From Pterobdella sp. o SKG-2022 (taxonomy: Eukaryota > Annelida > Clitellata > Hirudinida > Piscicolidae): a stretch of DNA of 64,000 nucleotides. Positions 49,666 through 60,694 of this stretch are shown here, one piece after another; positions within the stretch are counted from its first letter, which is position 1, and each line of letters opens with the position of its first letter. The notes beneath the pieces were generated by a model. That model had not been told where the DNA came from and did not search any database. It saw nothing but the letters and a program-made list of their open reading frames with translations. The position numbers were made by a program, and so were the translations under genes. The stretch is taken from assembly GCA_964035795.1 (NCBI GenBank), contig OZ038320.1:26295705-26359704 (forward strand), read 5' to 3'.

Positions 49666-51014
49666 TTATTTATTTTCCTCTTCAGCATATCTTTGCAAAG
49701 TTTCTTTTAGCAATTTTTCAATCTTTAATCTTCTTTCTTCAGATTCCTCATCAATTACCCTATCTGAATTATTATTGTCATTTTTGTCTTTGAAACTTTT
49801 ACTGCCTTGTGAGCTCTTGGAGGATGAAGGCAAATCGAATAAACTCCTGCCTTGAGGTCCAAACATTCTTTGTCCTCTATATACATTATCTAAGATAGGT
49901 TTCAAAAAAACACCCAACTGACTGCAATTTTTATTAGTTTGTCATTTATTTTACAGAAATTGTAGTAATGAAAAAATTAAAGAACCTCGTTTCAATTTTG
50001 CTAGGTAAATCTAAAATGTGCTGAGGTATATTTTTGTGCAACAAAAAATTAGAAACTGTATTTGAAAAAGTGTTGCAGTTATGTCTCAACAAATGATATT
50101 TATCAAACCTGCAAAGAATTAGTAGAAAATTTATTTTCAGTTGTTTATTCTCACAATGTTCTGATTACACTTTCAAGTTATATTGAACATCAAAAGTGAT
50201 CAGCATCTTTTCCTTTTCCAAGGGACCACTGACTTTACCCTCTCTATTCATCTAACTCTTTTGCAAGCATTTCCAATTTTTAAACCAAGGCTACAACAAT
50301 GCCTTTCCTCCATGTTTTTCTAAGCTAGTTTTAAACTTCCTCTAATTTCAAAACTCAATGCCCACTTTAAACAATCATCATCCTTCTTTTTTATAACATA
50401 GTATGACAACCTTGAACTTACATTAAAAAATTATTAAAATCTAAAAAAATATTGGAAATACTTTTTTGAATATTAATAATAGTCTCATTAGGATATGGCT
50501 TTTATCTAATTTTTACAACATTTAGTAATAATAGTTGAATGTATAACATGTAAAAATACTGAGAAAATGACAACATGTTAACAACCTAAATTGTTCAACA
50601 GATAAATCCTTCAAATAATCTTCAAAAATATCTATTGTTACTTCAGTATTGCCCATCAACAATTTTCTATATGTATGACCTAAAACAGTACCGCCCTGAA
50701 AATAAAAATCATGTAAAAAAAATTAACATTGTTTCAAATACAAACCGGTTGAACATACTGAATACCATTGCTTCCAAAAAAATATTCCTTTCCATAAACA
50801 ACAATCCCAGTATGCCAAATTCCATCTATCTGTTGTTCTTTTGAAGTGTATTACAAATATGAGTATTTATATATAAGTTGAATTGTTAAAAAAGTGAATA
50901 AGTTCTTTAAAAATACCACTAGTCATGCAAACTTAAAAATAAAGGCGCCAAGGCTTTAGCTGTTCCTTGAGATAGATCATATACGTATAAATAAACACTA
51001 AATTTGGATGTCAT
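49666..51014 (-). CDS. DESI1: DESI1-type PPPDE thiol isopeptidase
   Basis: Cytosolic/nuclear Cys peptidase of the PPPDE/DeSI family, known to remove SUMO from (or act as a thioesterase on) selected proteins. Five exons (50933-51014, 50746-50837, 50586-50695, 49986-50108, 49666-49921) give 220 residues. It begins MTSKFSVYLYVYDLSQG, matching the family VxLYVYDLS start. Catalytic His36 is in GIWHTGIVVYG and catalytic Cys106 in HNCNTFSN, close to the human positions 38 and 108. GGTVLGHTYRKLL, NTEVTIDIFEDYL and LPSKIETS follow the human order. The C-terminal 60 residues after ILDNV are a charged Asp/Asn/Glu-rich tail longer than in vertebrates (168 residues in human). Its first exon is head-to-head with the nuclear receptor gene. 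Confidence 0.92.
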
Positions 51015-51589
51015 ATTAGATAAGCTTTATTTAATTTGAAAGTAATATTATCAACAAAATATTAGTTTTAATAACCGCCGGTCACAAAATATCATTTTGA
51101 AACTAGAATTTATTTTGTATACCAAAGTATTCGAATCAAAATTTAAAATTTGATTCAGAATATTGAAATTTTTTAATTTCAAAATATTTATTAAAATTTA
51201 CATATTTTGTTTTTCAATTTTTAAGCTGATTTTTATGAAAATTTTTCTATGCTTTTGATCAAGAATCGTCTTTTTAAGCTTTAAAGTTGTTTCTTCGATA
51301 TTTGGTTACTTTAATAGCTTAAAGAAAAAAGAAAACTTTTAGATTTACGGATTTTTTAGAATTATTTCAGAAATTATTTTATTGCTGGTTGATTGTAAAA
51401 TGTATTCTTAAACCAACGAAGCTTAAAATCTTCTGAAAAGTCTTTCTTGTCTCAGTTTTTCAGTAATATTATTTTTTTAGCATAAGTTTGATAGTTTAAA
51501 TACAAAAAATCATTTTTTAGAAAATAAATTAAACTTGTTACAATGAAACTGTTTATCAAAACTCTCATTTTTAAAGATGTTTCACCAAC
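51015..51589. promoter_or_regulatory. Bidirectional promoter region between DESI1 and the nuclear receptor
   Basis: 575 bases of AT-rich DNA separate two divergent start codons. It should hold both promoters and leaders; no single element stands out. Confidence 0.45.
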
Positions 51590-54500
51590 ATGAGTGAAGT
51601 AAATTCCATTCCCACTATCAACTTTGTAAATACTGATGATACAACTTCTTTAGAACAAACCTATCTATCAGAAACAGATTTAGGTATGCATGGAGATGAA
51701 GATGATTCATCCAAACAATATAATTACATAAAATTTATACAAAATGATTCAATTTTACAAGTCTCATCAGCAGACTTCATTGATGCTTCTGTCAATTCAA
51801 AATCAAATCTTGATCATTCTAATGATGGCAACTTTAATATGTCTCCATATTGGAAAAAACCTAAAGATTCAAGTTCTGATGAAATTTTTAAAGATAATGC
51901 TCAATTCATAACACAAGTTAACAATGATTCAAATAAAAATAAATCATCACCAACTGCAATTACAAAATTACCAAACCCATTACTCACTTCAAATATTAAA
52001 GTTGAATTTCCTAGTCACAAAAGTGATCAATCTAAAGAATCAAATCAGCCTATCTACTTAATTGCCCATGTTGAAAGTAGTGATCAAGCTTTCATTAACT
52101 CACTCACTTCTACTTCATGGAATGATCAATCTATTAAAAAGAATTTTAATTCACTTTCAAATAAGTCATTGGATTTAGATGAAAATGCAAGTAAGTAATT
52201 CTAATTTTTTACATTTTTCAAGCTTTTTAAATGATTAATTCATTGCAGATCCAACAATAGATTTGCAAACTCCTGTTGTAATTGATTCCTCTCTCAATCA
52301 TAAGTGCCTTGTTTGTGGGGACAAATCTTCTGGTGTTCATTATGGAGTACTTGCTTGTGAAGGCTGCAAAGTATTTCATAACTAATTAATAAATTTGATT
52401 TGAATATTGTTTTATTGATTTCACAAATATTATACAAAGGGGTTCTTTAGACGAGCTCTACAAGATATAGGAGATCCAACTCGAAAAAAATGTTACTTCA
52501 ATCGAAACTGTGACATCAACACTGTCACAAGAAATAGATGTCAATATTGTCGCCTCAAAAAGTGTTTAGCTCTTGGAATGTCTAGAGCAGGTTAGCATAT
52601 CTGATGATATTTTTTGGGTTTTGTTCTAAATAGTGAATTTAATTGTTTTATAATAATTTCATAAAGTTTTCAACAAATTCAACTTTGTCATAAATAATTA
52701 GTATAGTTTTAATGTAAAGTTAGTAAACAGATTTTTTCTCTGTCTCAACAAATACTTGGATATTTTATTTTTATTCAATTTTTGATTTTTTTTTCAATTA
52801 ATGTTTATATTAGATTGTTGTTTTTAAATGTTTTTGTGTCTTGCAGGCTGTAACTTGTAGTCACAAAATAATACTTACTCCATCATTTATTTTAAGCAGT
52901 TGGTTTTACACAGTATTCATAATTTTGTCTAAAAGAATCATTAAGCGCAAGTATTGCATTTAATTTGATGAGTTTTAAATTTTTGTGATAAAATAGTCTT
53001 GAGCTGAAAAGAAAGTAATTTACTATCAACACAGTATGCATTATGTAAGCAGATTTTCAACAAGTTTTTTGGCAATGTGTCAAGTCAAAACATACCTTCG
53101 TATTTCGAAAGTTATTTCACATCAATATATTGCTTCAGCAATCTTGTTTTTTGGCATTTTTTATTCCTGAGTTTTATAACATGGCAAATAGCACAGTTGT
53201 AGTAGGTTTCCAATTTAGTCATGTTTTACACACACACTTTGCCATTGTCAAAAGTTTCAGATTTCTGCCTAGGTTTTGGTTTTTTTGTTATATTTTTCAC
53301 GTCAAAAGATAAAGCATAAAAAATTTTTTTTTAATTGATAAATGGTGTAGTGGCATATAAACTTTGATAAGCAATAAACCAATATCGTTTCACTATAATT
53401 GATTTTTTCGTGATTTTAAATAATTTTATGTGTTTTCAAATTGTTAATCTACCATGAACTCACTAAAAGCTGCAAAGTTGGGAAGACGAAGTCACAAGAT
53501 GAGAGAGCTGATCAGTGAAGCAAGCAAAACCGTGGAAGACTCCCAAACAGCACAAGCTCTACATGGTCTTCTCTCTCTCAAATCTCCTGAAGCCACTCCC
53601 CTCAACAACACTAACAGCAATTTGTTAGGTAGAAACAAATCTCTCCTTATACAGAATAAATCACCTACGAAAAGTCAAACAAAGGTTGTCAAAAAAGATC
53701 AGTCATTAGCCAGTAACTTCAAAAATATTAAACCAAAAAATGATTTAGCTGTAAAAATTTTGACCAACCCATATCAACTATTAACTACAACGTCTTTAAG
53801 TATGCTCACTTATTCCCTCCCATCCACTTCCGTTATTTCTGCTAATAATCCTTTTGTAAATGTGGTTAAACCTATCAAACTTGTTAAAAACAATATCAAG
53901 GATAAAGTAGTGACTGTTAAGCTAGGAAAAAGTGTACCTTTGACATCTATCAAACCTTCTATTCAAGAAAGCATCAAAGAAGATAATGAATTGTTCCAAC
54001 ATATACAAAAAGCATTTTCAGAACTCATTCGTAACATCAGAAATATTGAATCTTATTCTGTAAGAACATACCATTTTTCTTCTAATATTTATATCATATA
54101 TGAATAGATATAATAATAAAGTCAAGTTCAAGTACAATCAGTTGTAGTACTTATTTTTCGAAAGCATTGTTTCGTTCTGTATATAAAATTTCAAAATTAC
54201 CAGGAGGAAAACCAGCATAAAAGCGGAGCATGGCAGAAACTGTTGGAGCAGTTGACAGAGTTCACATCAACTTTACATGCATTTGCTAACTACATTCCTG
54301 CATTCAGCTCGCTTAATAATCACGATCAAAAAATCATTCTTTCAAAAGCTTCTGTTGAAGTTTGTATTTTTACATTATTATCATTATTTTGATATACATT
54401 TGTATAGTGCGCTTTCAACATTGATTGAATTGGGTTAGAGGCGCTTAGAGATATAAATCATTTAAAAGACGTTTTTTTTTTTCAAACTTTTCAAGCATTT

Positions 54501-55145
54501 CAATTTGTTTAAATAAATTAATACATTATGTAAATCGATTTTGTTGTTTATTTATTTAAATTTTTTTGTGCACTGATATCGTCAGACTTTTTTATAAATA
54601 TATTACAATTATGAATAATTTTAAAATATTCTCAAACTCAAACAGGTATCTTTTGTATTGAATAGTTCATGTATATCGGAATCCTCAAAATCATTATATC
54701 TCCACCATGGGGATCCATTAACAATGTTGGATTTCAAAAACAATTTACCATCTGCTGCACCCTTGCTTGATCAAATATTCCATTTCTCATACGCTTTCAA
54801 TAACCTCCATCTCTCAGAAATTGAAACAGGACTATTTTGCTCTCTCATCCTTTTCATGCCAGGTATAATGTTGTTATTCAGTAAAAAAACTTGTTACTTA
54901 TAACATTTGACCAAACAGATAGAGAAAATTTGAGTTCAAGAAAGCAAATAGAAGAAACCAATAAAGCTATAATGGAATTGTTACAAAAAGAGATTTCCAA
55001 GCACCATTCTCACTGGCTCTCTTCAGGTATCTTGTGGAGCAAACTTGCTTCCCTTAGAGAACTCTCTATCAGCCTCCTCAAACTTATCAAAAGCGAACCA
55101 AAAATTTTCAACATGGATAACTATTTTCAGTCCAACGTATCTTAA
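51590..55145 (+). CDS. Nuclear hormone receptor, NR1-like
   Basis: Ligand-type transcription factor. Seven exons (51590-52190, 52249-52370, 52440-52590, 53470-54059, 54204-54359, 54646-54862, 54919-55145) give 687 residues. Exon 1 is an acidic, Ser/Asn-rich A/B region. The DNA-binding domain (residues 220-286) starts [20 protein letters not shown]; its P-box is CEGCKGFF, typical of NR1 receptors; the second finger is [20 protein letters not shown] followed by [13 protein letters not shown] and the extension [15 protein letters not shown] long Lys/Ser/Thr-rich hinge (exon 4) leads to the ligand-binding domain, recognisable by [20 protein letters not shown] (helix 3 to 4), [17 protein letters not shown] and [13 protein letters not shown]. 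The protein ends FQSNVS with no AF-2 motif (LxxE[LM]), as in Rev-erb/E75. Between the two zinc fingers there are about three extra residues ([15 protein letters not shown]). The group within NR1 is unresolved. Confidence 0.88.
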
Positions 55146-55331
55146 CCTTTTCTTCTTTTTTAATATACAATGTTGTTTATGGCACCCTGAATTTTTTTGA
55201 ATTATCAGCTTCAACTATCTGAATCTATTTGAGTACCATAATTGTATACTACTTTTCCAGCATTTAACATTTTGTTAACGTAATATGAAAAATGTTTGGA
55301 ATTTAACTAATTGAAGTTAGTGCTGTATCAT

Positions 55332-55337
55332 AATAAA
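55332..55337 (+). terminator. Poly(A) signal of the nuclear receptor gene
   Basis: AATAAA 187 bases after the TAA stop, before the convergent PSMA1 3' end. A reverse-strand AATAAA (TTTATT, 55499-55504) 37 bases past the PSMA1 stop is the likely signal of that gene. Confidence 0.45.
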
Positions 55338-55540
55338 ACCAAAATTTTCCAATGATCTTTTTAAACCCACTGCAGCACACCTAGAGACGTAAAACGATCA
55401 TGTCAATTTACAAATGACCCTTTATTTACCAAAAACGGTCACTTCATATAATAAACCAACGCAATTGAGATATAAAAGTTGCTAGAATATTTTAATTATT
55501 TATTGAAACGGATTTAAATCAATAAAACGTGATTAATGAT

Positions 55541-57259
55541 CTAATCCAAAGGTAGATCAGTGTCTGTTCTTGGAGGTTGAGGGTCTTGTTCCATCTGTCC
55601 AGGCTGTTTGCAATCAAAATTAATAAAATAATATTTGTAAGAACAATAACTAAAAAAACTCACAGCAGCATCTTCTTGACCAGCTGACCTAGACCTTTGT
55701 TCACCTGATATCTCATTCAACTTTAAATAATTTGAGATTAATATAATGATGTGTTTTTATAAGCATGATTTAAAAATTAGTACTCACAAATTTTTCAACA
55801 TCTGCTTCCTCTAGAATTTTGAAATTGATGTCCTTACCAACCAATCCAATGGAACAATTCTGTCAATATAGCAAGGAAGCTTTATTTATTAGCTTAAAAC
55901 CTAATGATTTTTCACTAGCCACTATAAGCTTAAAACCATAAAATGACCAATTTAATAATAAAATCTTGTGTGGGCACCTTAGTTGTCAGTTCAATTTCAT
56001 TAGGAAGAGTGTCTCTAAGAGCCCTCAAGCCATGCTTTATCAATTCATCTCGAGGAGCTGTCAAGTGAAAAAATTGTCTATTAAATAAATCCAGTTAATT
56101 TGGTGACTGAATTCACAATTATTTATCAGTTAAGTTAGCAAAATTATATAAAGTGTATTGACCATTCTCAAAAACATCTAAATTCCTTTCAAGGTAAGTT
56201 CGAGCAGATTGTGATCTGGCTCCAATCGCCATACATTTACAGTCAAAATAGTTGGCCGAAGGACATGTTTGATATATGTGAGAACCAAGATCCTGAAAAA
56301 AACAGGTTTTATATATAACTTTATATTTGCCTATTTTTATTTAAAAAAATTTTTAAGCATATAAAAATTTTGTATTTGCAAACTATAAAGAAAACAGATT
56401 TGAAAAATTTTAGATAAATTATCAAAAATTTCAATGGCAAGAGTAATAAATTCTTGAATTACATCATAGCCAGCTATAAGTAACCCAACTCCAAAAGGTC
56501 TTCTACCATATCTTTGGGTTGGGATCTGAGATTCTAAAAATAATTTTTTAGTGTAATGATTGTTTGAATTTTCAAGTTTTAAATTTTCATTTATATTCAA
56601 TTTAATCAAACTGCATTTACTAGTTCCGATTTTTGCCACAAGTCTGGAAACAGGAATAGGTAAATCATTAACATATCGATGATTGTAGCACTCAGTCCTC
56701 ATGTATTTGCTGTAAAGATTTTAATCAATTGTTTTAACATCTTCTATTCAATGAATATCATTCAACTCAATGAAACCTCAAGAGTCGAGCATCTGCAGTG
56801 AGACCAGCAATAGAAATGCCTATGTGATCATCAATGCTTAACAACTTTTGCTGGTGAGCTGAAAGTTCGGAAGGAGCTCTCTACAAGTATTTATCATGTT
56901 TACAATAGGATTTTCATGAAACTATCTATTTAAACCTTTAAAGCAAGAAGAACAGAGTAATCTTTTGATTTAAGGCCAACAGTAGCAGAACCTTGTTTTA
57001 CTGCTTCCATTGCATACTCAATTTGATGAATCCTCCCCTAAATTCAATGCACAATATTATTTGTGTATCTACATTGACTTAGTTTTTTAAATAAATTTAA
57101 ATATCGTTACTTGAGGGCTCCAAATAGTAACATCGTTGTCATACTGATTTCTGAACTGAAATAAGTCACTAATTATGAGCCGGTTAACCAATAACTAAAA
57201 AACTATATTATTCGAAGAAAAAAAAAACTCAAAATAAATAAAAAATAGTAAATTACCAT
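55541..57259 (-). CDS. PSMA1: Proteasome 20S core subunit alpha type-1 (alpha-6)
   Basis: Structural alpha-ring subunit of the 20S proteasome. Eleven exons, 271 residues: 57257-57259 (ATG only), 57111-57155, 56936-57037, 56777-56880, 56621-56709, 56463-56533, 56163-56292, 55978-56057, 55788-55859, 55664-55720, 55541-55603. The mature start reads [20 protein letters not shown], nearly identical to the animal PSMA1 N-terminus with the YD.D...WSP.GR signature of alpha subunits. Further matches: [77 protein letters not shown]. The C-terminus is acidic and Pro-rich like the human tail. The start codon alone forms the coding part of exon 1. The 87-base intron at 56534-56620 is stop-free and a multiple of three. 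Confidence 0.95.
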
Positions 57260-58952
57260 AATGGTTCAAATCAATGTTATTAAAATTTATTGTGAAAAGA
57301 TTTCAAATTAGTTGAGTCAGAAACGTAAGATGTGTTATACACGAAAAGAGAGAGCATGAAATAACAATAAAAAAGTCGTTAAACATTTCACGTTTTATCA
57401 TATAATATTTCAAGCTTATCATTCACTATGTTAAAAATTAGTTTTACGCTTTTAATTCTGAAATTATTTTTGATATTAGGTCTTAAGGTTTCTAAGTATC
57501 AGCCATCTCTAAGCTTTTTCTTTTTCTGGACTCCTAGAAAAGGTTTTTTTACCCAATTCAATTGTTATCTTAAAAGCAAAAAGTTTATTTAAAGAATTCT
57601 TTGCTATTTCGAACATTGTTGAATGATTTTACGCAGAGAAAAAATCTATTCTACACATCCTTTTTCTTTGCCCAATTCAGTCTGTTTTTTCTTTAGTCAT
57701 TTGTCTACCGCATTTGCTAATCACTGATTAATGACTTTAGCACTCATATTATTTGCAACAGGATGCAGTTTCTCCAATCGTTCCACTTATTCAGCAAACC
57801 TGATGTTTGGAATTCTTTCAATCACTTCTCTTGTCCACTTTGTAAAAACTTATTTCTCTTTCCATATTTTTTCAAAAAGTGTCTGATAAATAGTAGCTGC
57901 TGAAAACAGAACTGTTTGAAAAGTTTAGCATTGAAGTTTTCATGAAAATGTGTTTTGTTTTTCTTCGAAGATTTAATGGCTGTAATTATTCCAAGCATTG
58001 TTTGGCGGATCGATACTGATGTGGTTGTTTGGAGTGAAAAGAGAAATATTTTCTTTGTGTTTAGGTGGTGGTTGGTTTGAACGGTTCTTTGAAACGTTCA
58101 ACTTAGCGTTTTTTCTGTCCTCTCAGTGAAAAAATTCTATTCATGCAAAATACTTTCGGCATTTTTCATGGATAGAATGGTTCACTTTATTGTTTTCCGC
58201 AAGCTAGTATTAGCTTGTTGATCTTGTATATTTTTATTATTCTCTTTTTGTCGCTGCTTTTGTTTTCTTGGGCTGCGACCTCATCTGCAAAGAAGTTTTC
58301 CTTCCTATTAATTATGTAAGACTAAGTTTCAATTACATTATTAATATCTTCGATAACAACCAAACAGCACGGCTCAGTCAACTCATTCGTTAATTCGAAA
58401 TTACGTGGATTGGTCACAATAGTAGAAACCCTAAAGTTTCAATCAGGCTATTGAACGGCGATCAAACTATTCTAAACGGGCTACTAAGAACTCCCAACAA
58501 TGCCGAGGATTGGCATAATTCTCTGAATATTGAAAAAATAGCCTGCCACTCAGATTGAATTTGATAATCAATGCTGTGAGATCAGAGCAAGACTCAACAA
58601 TTAAGAACATTAACACCCTTCGCTTAGAAGATCTACGCACTAGAAAAAGAGACATCATTTTATATAATTTTTTAATTAACTTTTATACTGGAAACATAGA
58701 TATAGGGAATTTTATAATAGGTGTGGCTGATACTTTTAGTTTATAAATAATTTCATTTTTGTGTGAAACTATTAGCTTGGAAGAGATTGGAAAAATTATT
58801 TGTTTATTTTCGATAAATAACATTTTCAAAGTTTTTATTTATAAGATATTTTACTCATTGATAGAATAGAATTTTTTAAAATGAAATTGAGTCTTGAAGT
58901 TTAATTTTCAGCGTTATAAATCTTCGTTTAACGCTATATAACGTTTTAATTG
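57260..58952. other. Spacer upstream of PSMA1
   Basis: Contains the PSMA1 promoter side. At 58555-58690 an open frame (NTLRLEDLRTRKRDIILYNF) faintly resembles the tail of LINE reverse transcriptases, where '.L.SLE.RR.R.DL...YK' is common; too weak to annotate on its own. Otherwise no exons are seen. Confidence 0.35.
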
Positions 58953-59013
58953 TCGGCCCCTATAGCTCAATAGTTGAGCATTAGACTAATTATCTAAAGT
59001 TACCAGGGGCCGA
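58953..59013 (+). tRNA. T-armless tRNA-Ile-like sequence (AAT anticodon), probably a pseudogene or SINE head
   Basis: Nine paired bases close the structure (TCGGCCCCT with AGGGGCCGA, the inner seven being the acceptor stem). The D arm is GCTCAATAGTTGAGC. The anticodon arm TTAGA-CTAATTA-TCTAA is perfect, with anticodon AAT (58988-58990). Seven bases then lead straight to the 3' acceptor strand: the T arm is missing. Sequence directly downstream is a 24-base tandem duplication and a piece of the hairpin repeat family, which suggests a composite mobile element. Confidence 0.5.
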
Positions 59014-59036
59014 AAATTAGCACCTGTTCTATTTGT

Positions 59037-59110
59037 ACCTCCACTTGATAATGTAAGTTCACCTCCACTTGATAATGTAAGTTCACCTTACGCAAAGCTT
59101 CGTGGAACAA
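59037..59110 (+). mobile_element. Tandem 24-mer plus half of a hairpin MITE-like element
   Basis: The unit ACCTCCACTTGATAATGTAAGTTC stands twice in a row (59037-59060 and 59061-59084) and is followed by ACCTTACGCAAAGCTTCGTGG. The same order, CACTTRATAATGTG...CTTACGAAAAGCTTTGTG, forms the loop and right arm of the 27858-28008 element, so this is a partial copy of that family. Confidence 0.5.
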
Positions 59111-60694
59111 AATAAACTCCTAAAAGTGTTTTCATTTGAATATTTACGTTTAGCTCGAAGAATTGAAAACTTATTATTATGCTTACATTATTTTCATTAA
59201 TTTATCATTATTATCCTCATAGTTAAATTAAAATATCTCAAAATGTTCATGAACGCCAACAAGCACCATTAACCACCATACTGATTTTTCACTAGCCCTA
59301 ATAAAATGAGTACATTCAAGAACACTTATAATTTTTATGAAGGTACAAAACTTTTCGTTTACAAAGTGAAATTTTCAAACATACGTGAAAATGTTACAGA
59401 GTTACCGAAAAGCTTTGTTTCTTAATAAATAAGTGTTTTTGAATATACTCAAACCCCCAACGATATAAGTCATTCAACATTTCAAAACCTTTTTTATCAA
59501 TCAAAACAATCTTTTTCTATTAAATGTTTATAATTCACTTTGAAACACCTAAAACCATCTTATACCATCCTCACCCTGCATAAACCATTAATTTTTATGT
59601 TAAAAATTTTCTTTTTCAGCATTTTTTGAATACAATAAAGTTTAATGTTTCTTCGAGGGTCAGAAAGAATTTAATCTCAGAATATTCAAATATCTAAATT
59701 AAGATTTTATTTATGATTCTTCAAATTATTGGTTAAGTACGAATTAAAAATCTTGATTTTTTTACACAACTTAGAATACTTGTAACTGACCCAATCCATA
59801 ATACTCCTATATAATTACAAATTTTATTTTAAAATTCATATATAATTACAAACGATAACTTCCTATATGTACTTTTACCCTCAAATTGTTTTTTAAATTC
59901 GTAAAAGGTCGTCAATTGAATGTTTATGCGTAATTTTTATTCAGCTGCTTACAAACTTTCTAGAGAAATCAAATGATTCATGATCTATTGAGTTAGCTGA
60001 CAAACTAGGTTAAAAAACCTTTTTGAGTTAAGCCATTACACATGCTGAAATAACGTTAAACTTGCATCACAAAAAACCAGTTGATGAATTGGAAAAAAAC
60101 TAGAAAAATTACTCTATAGATTTTTTTAAAAGTTCTTTAAAATGTAGAAGTTTTAAAATCACGCTTGAATTTTCGACACTTACAGCCTTGAGCTAACTTT
60201 TTCACGTGATAAATAAGTTTGTTGTTCTTAGTTTGAATAAAAATTTTTGGAGTATTTTTATTATCGATTGATGGCAACACAGCAATACATTAATGCATAA
60301 ATAAGCACAAACCATTGTTTTAATTTAAATGTACTAGGCTTTCATAAGGTAAACATACATCAAGTACTTAGATAATCAAGGCAAGCTCAACGAACCACAA
60401 TACAATCATGGCTTAACTTTTTAAAATAAGACGCATTTAATGGAAGACATTTTTATTTCAAATACAGGTTAGAGCTTCAAACTAGCATTGTGAAGAAAAT
60501 TGAATTAGTATCTTTGTAAATAGAAAATATCAACCAAAATAGAATCTTTGGGGTACATTTAATTGATTTTATCTGGTACCATGAAAAAAAAAACCCAAAA
60601 AAAAATCTGAACATTGATATACCCAAATAAATGTACAATGAAAAAATTATTTTTGCAATAAATATAGCAATGTCTGCTGTAATTAAAAAGGTTT
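59111..60694. other. Spacer between the tRNA-like element and aldolase
   Basis: AT-rich DNA without exon-like islands. A reverse-strand AATAAA (TTTATT at 60452-60457) is a candidate poly(A) signal for aldolase, about 240 bases after its stop. Confidence 0.35.

Noticed and set aside
58555..58746. Second LINE fragment
   Set aside because: Only a weak resemblance (LRLEDLRTRKRDIILYNF) to RT tails; too little to annotate as an element.
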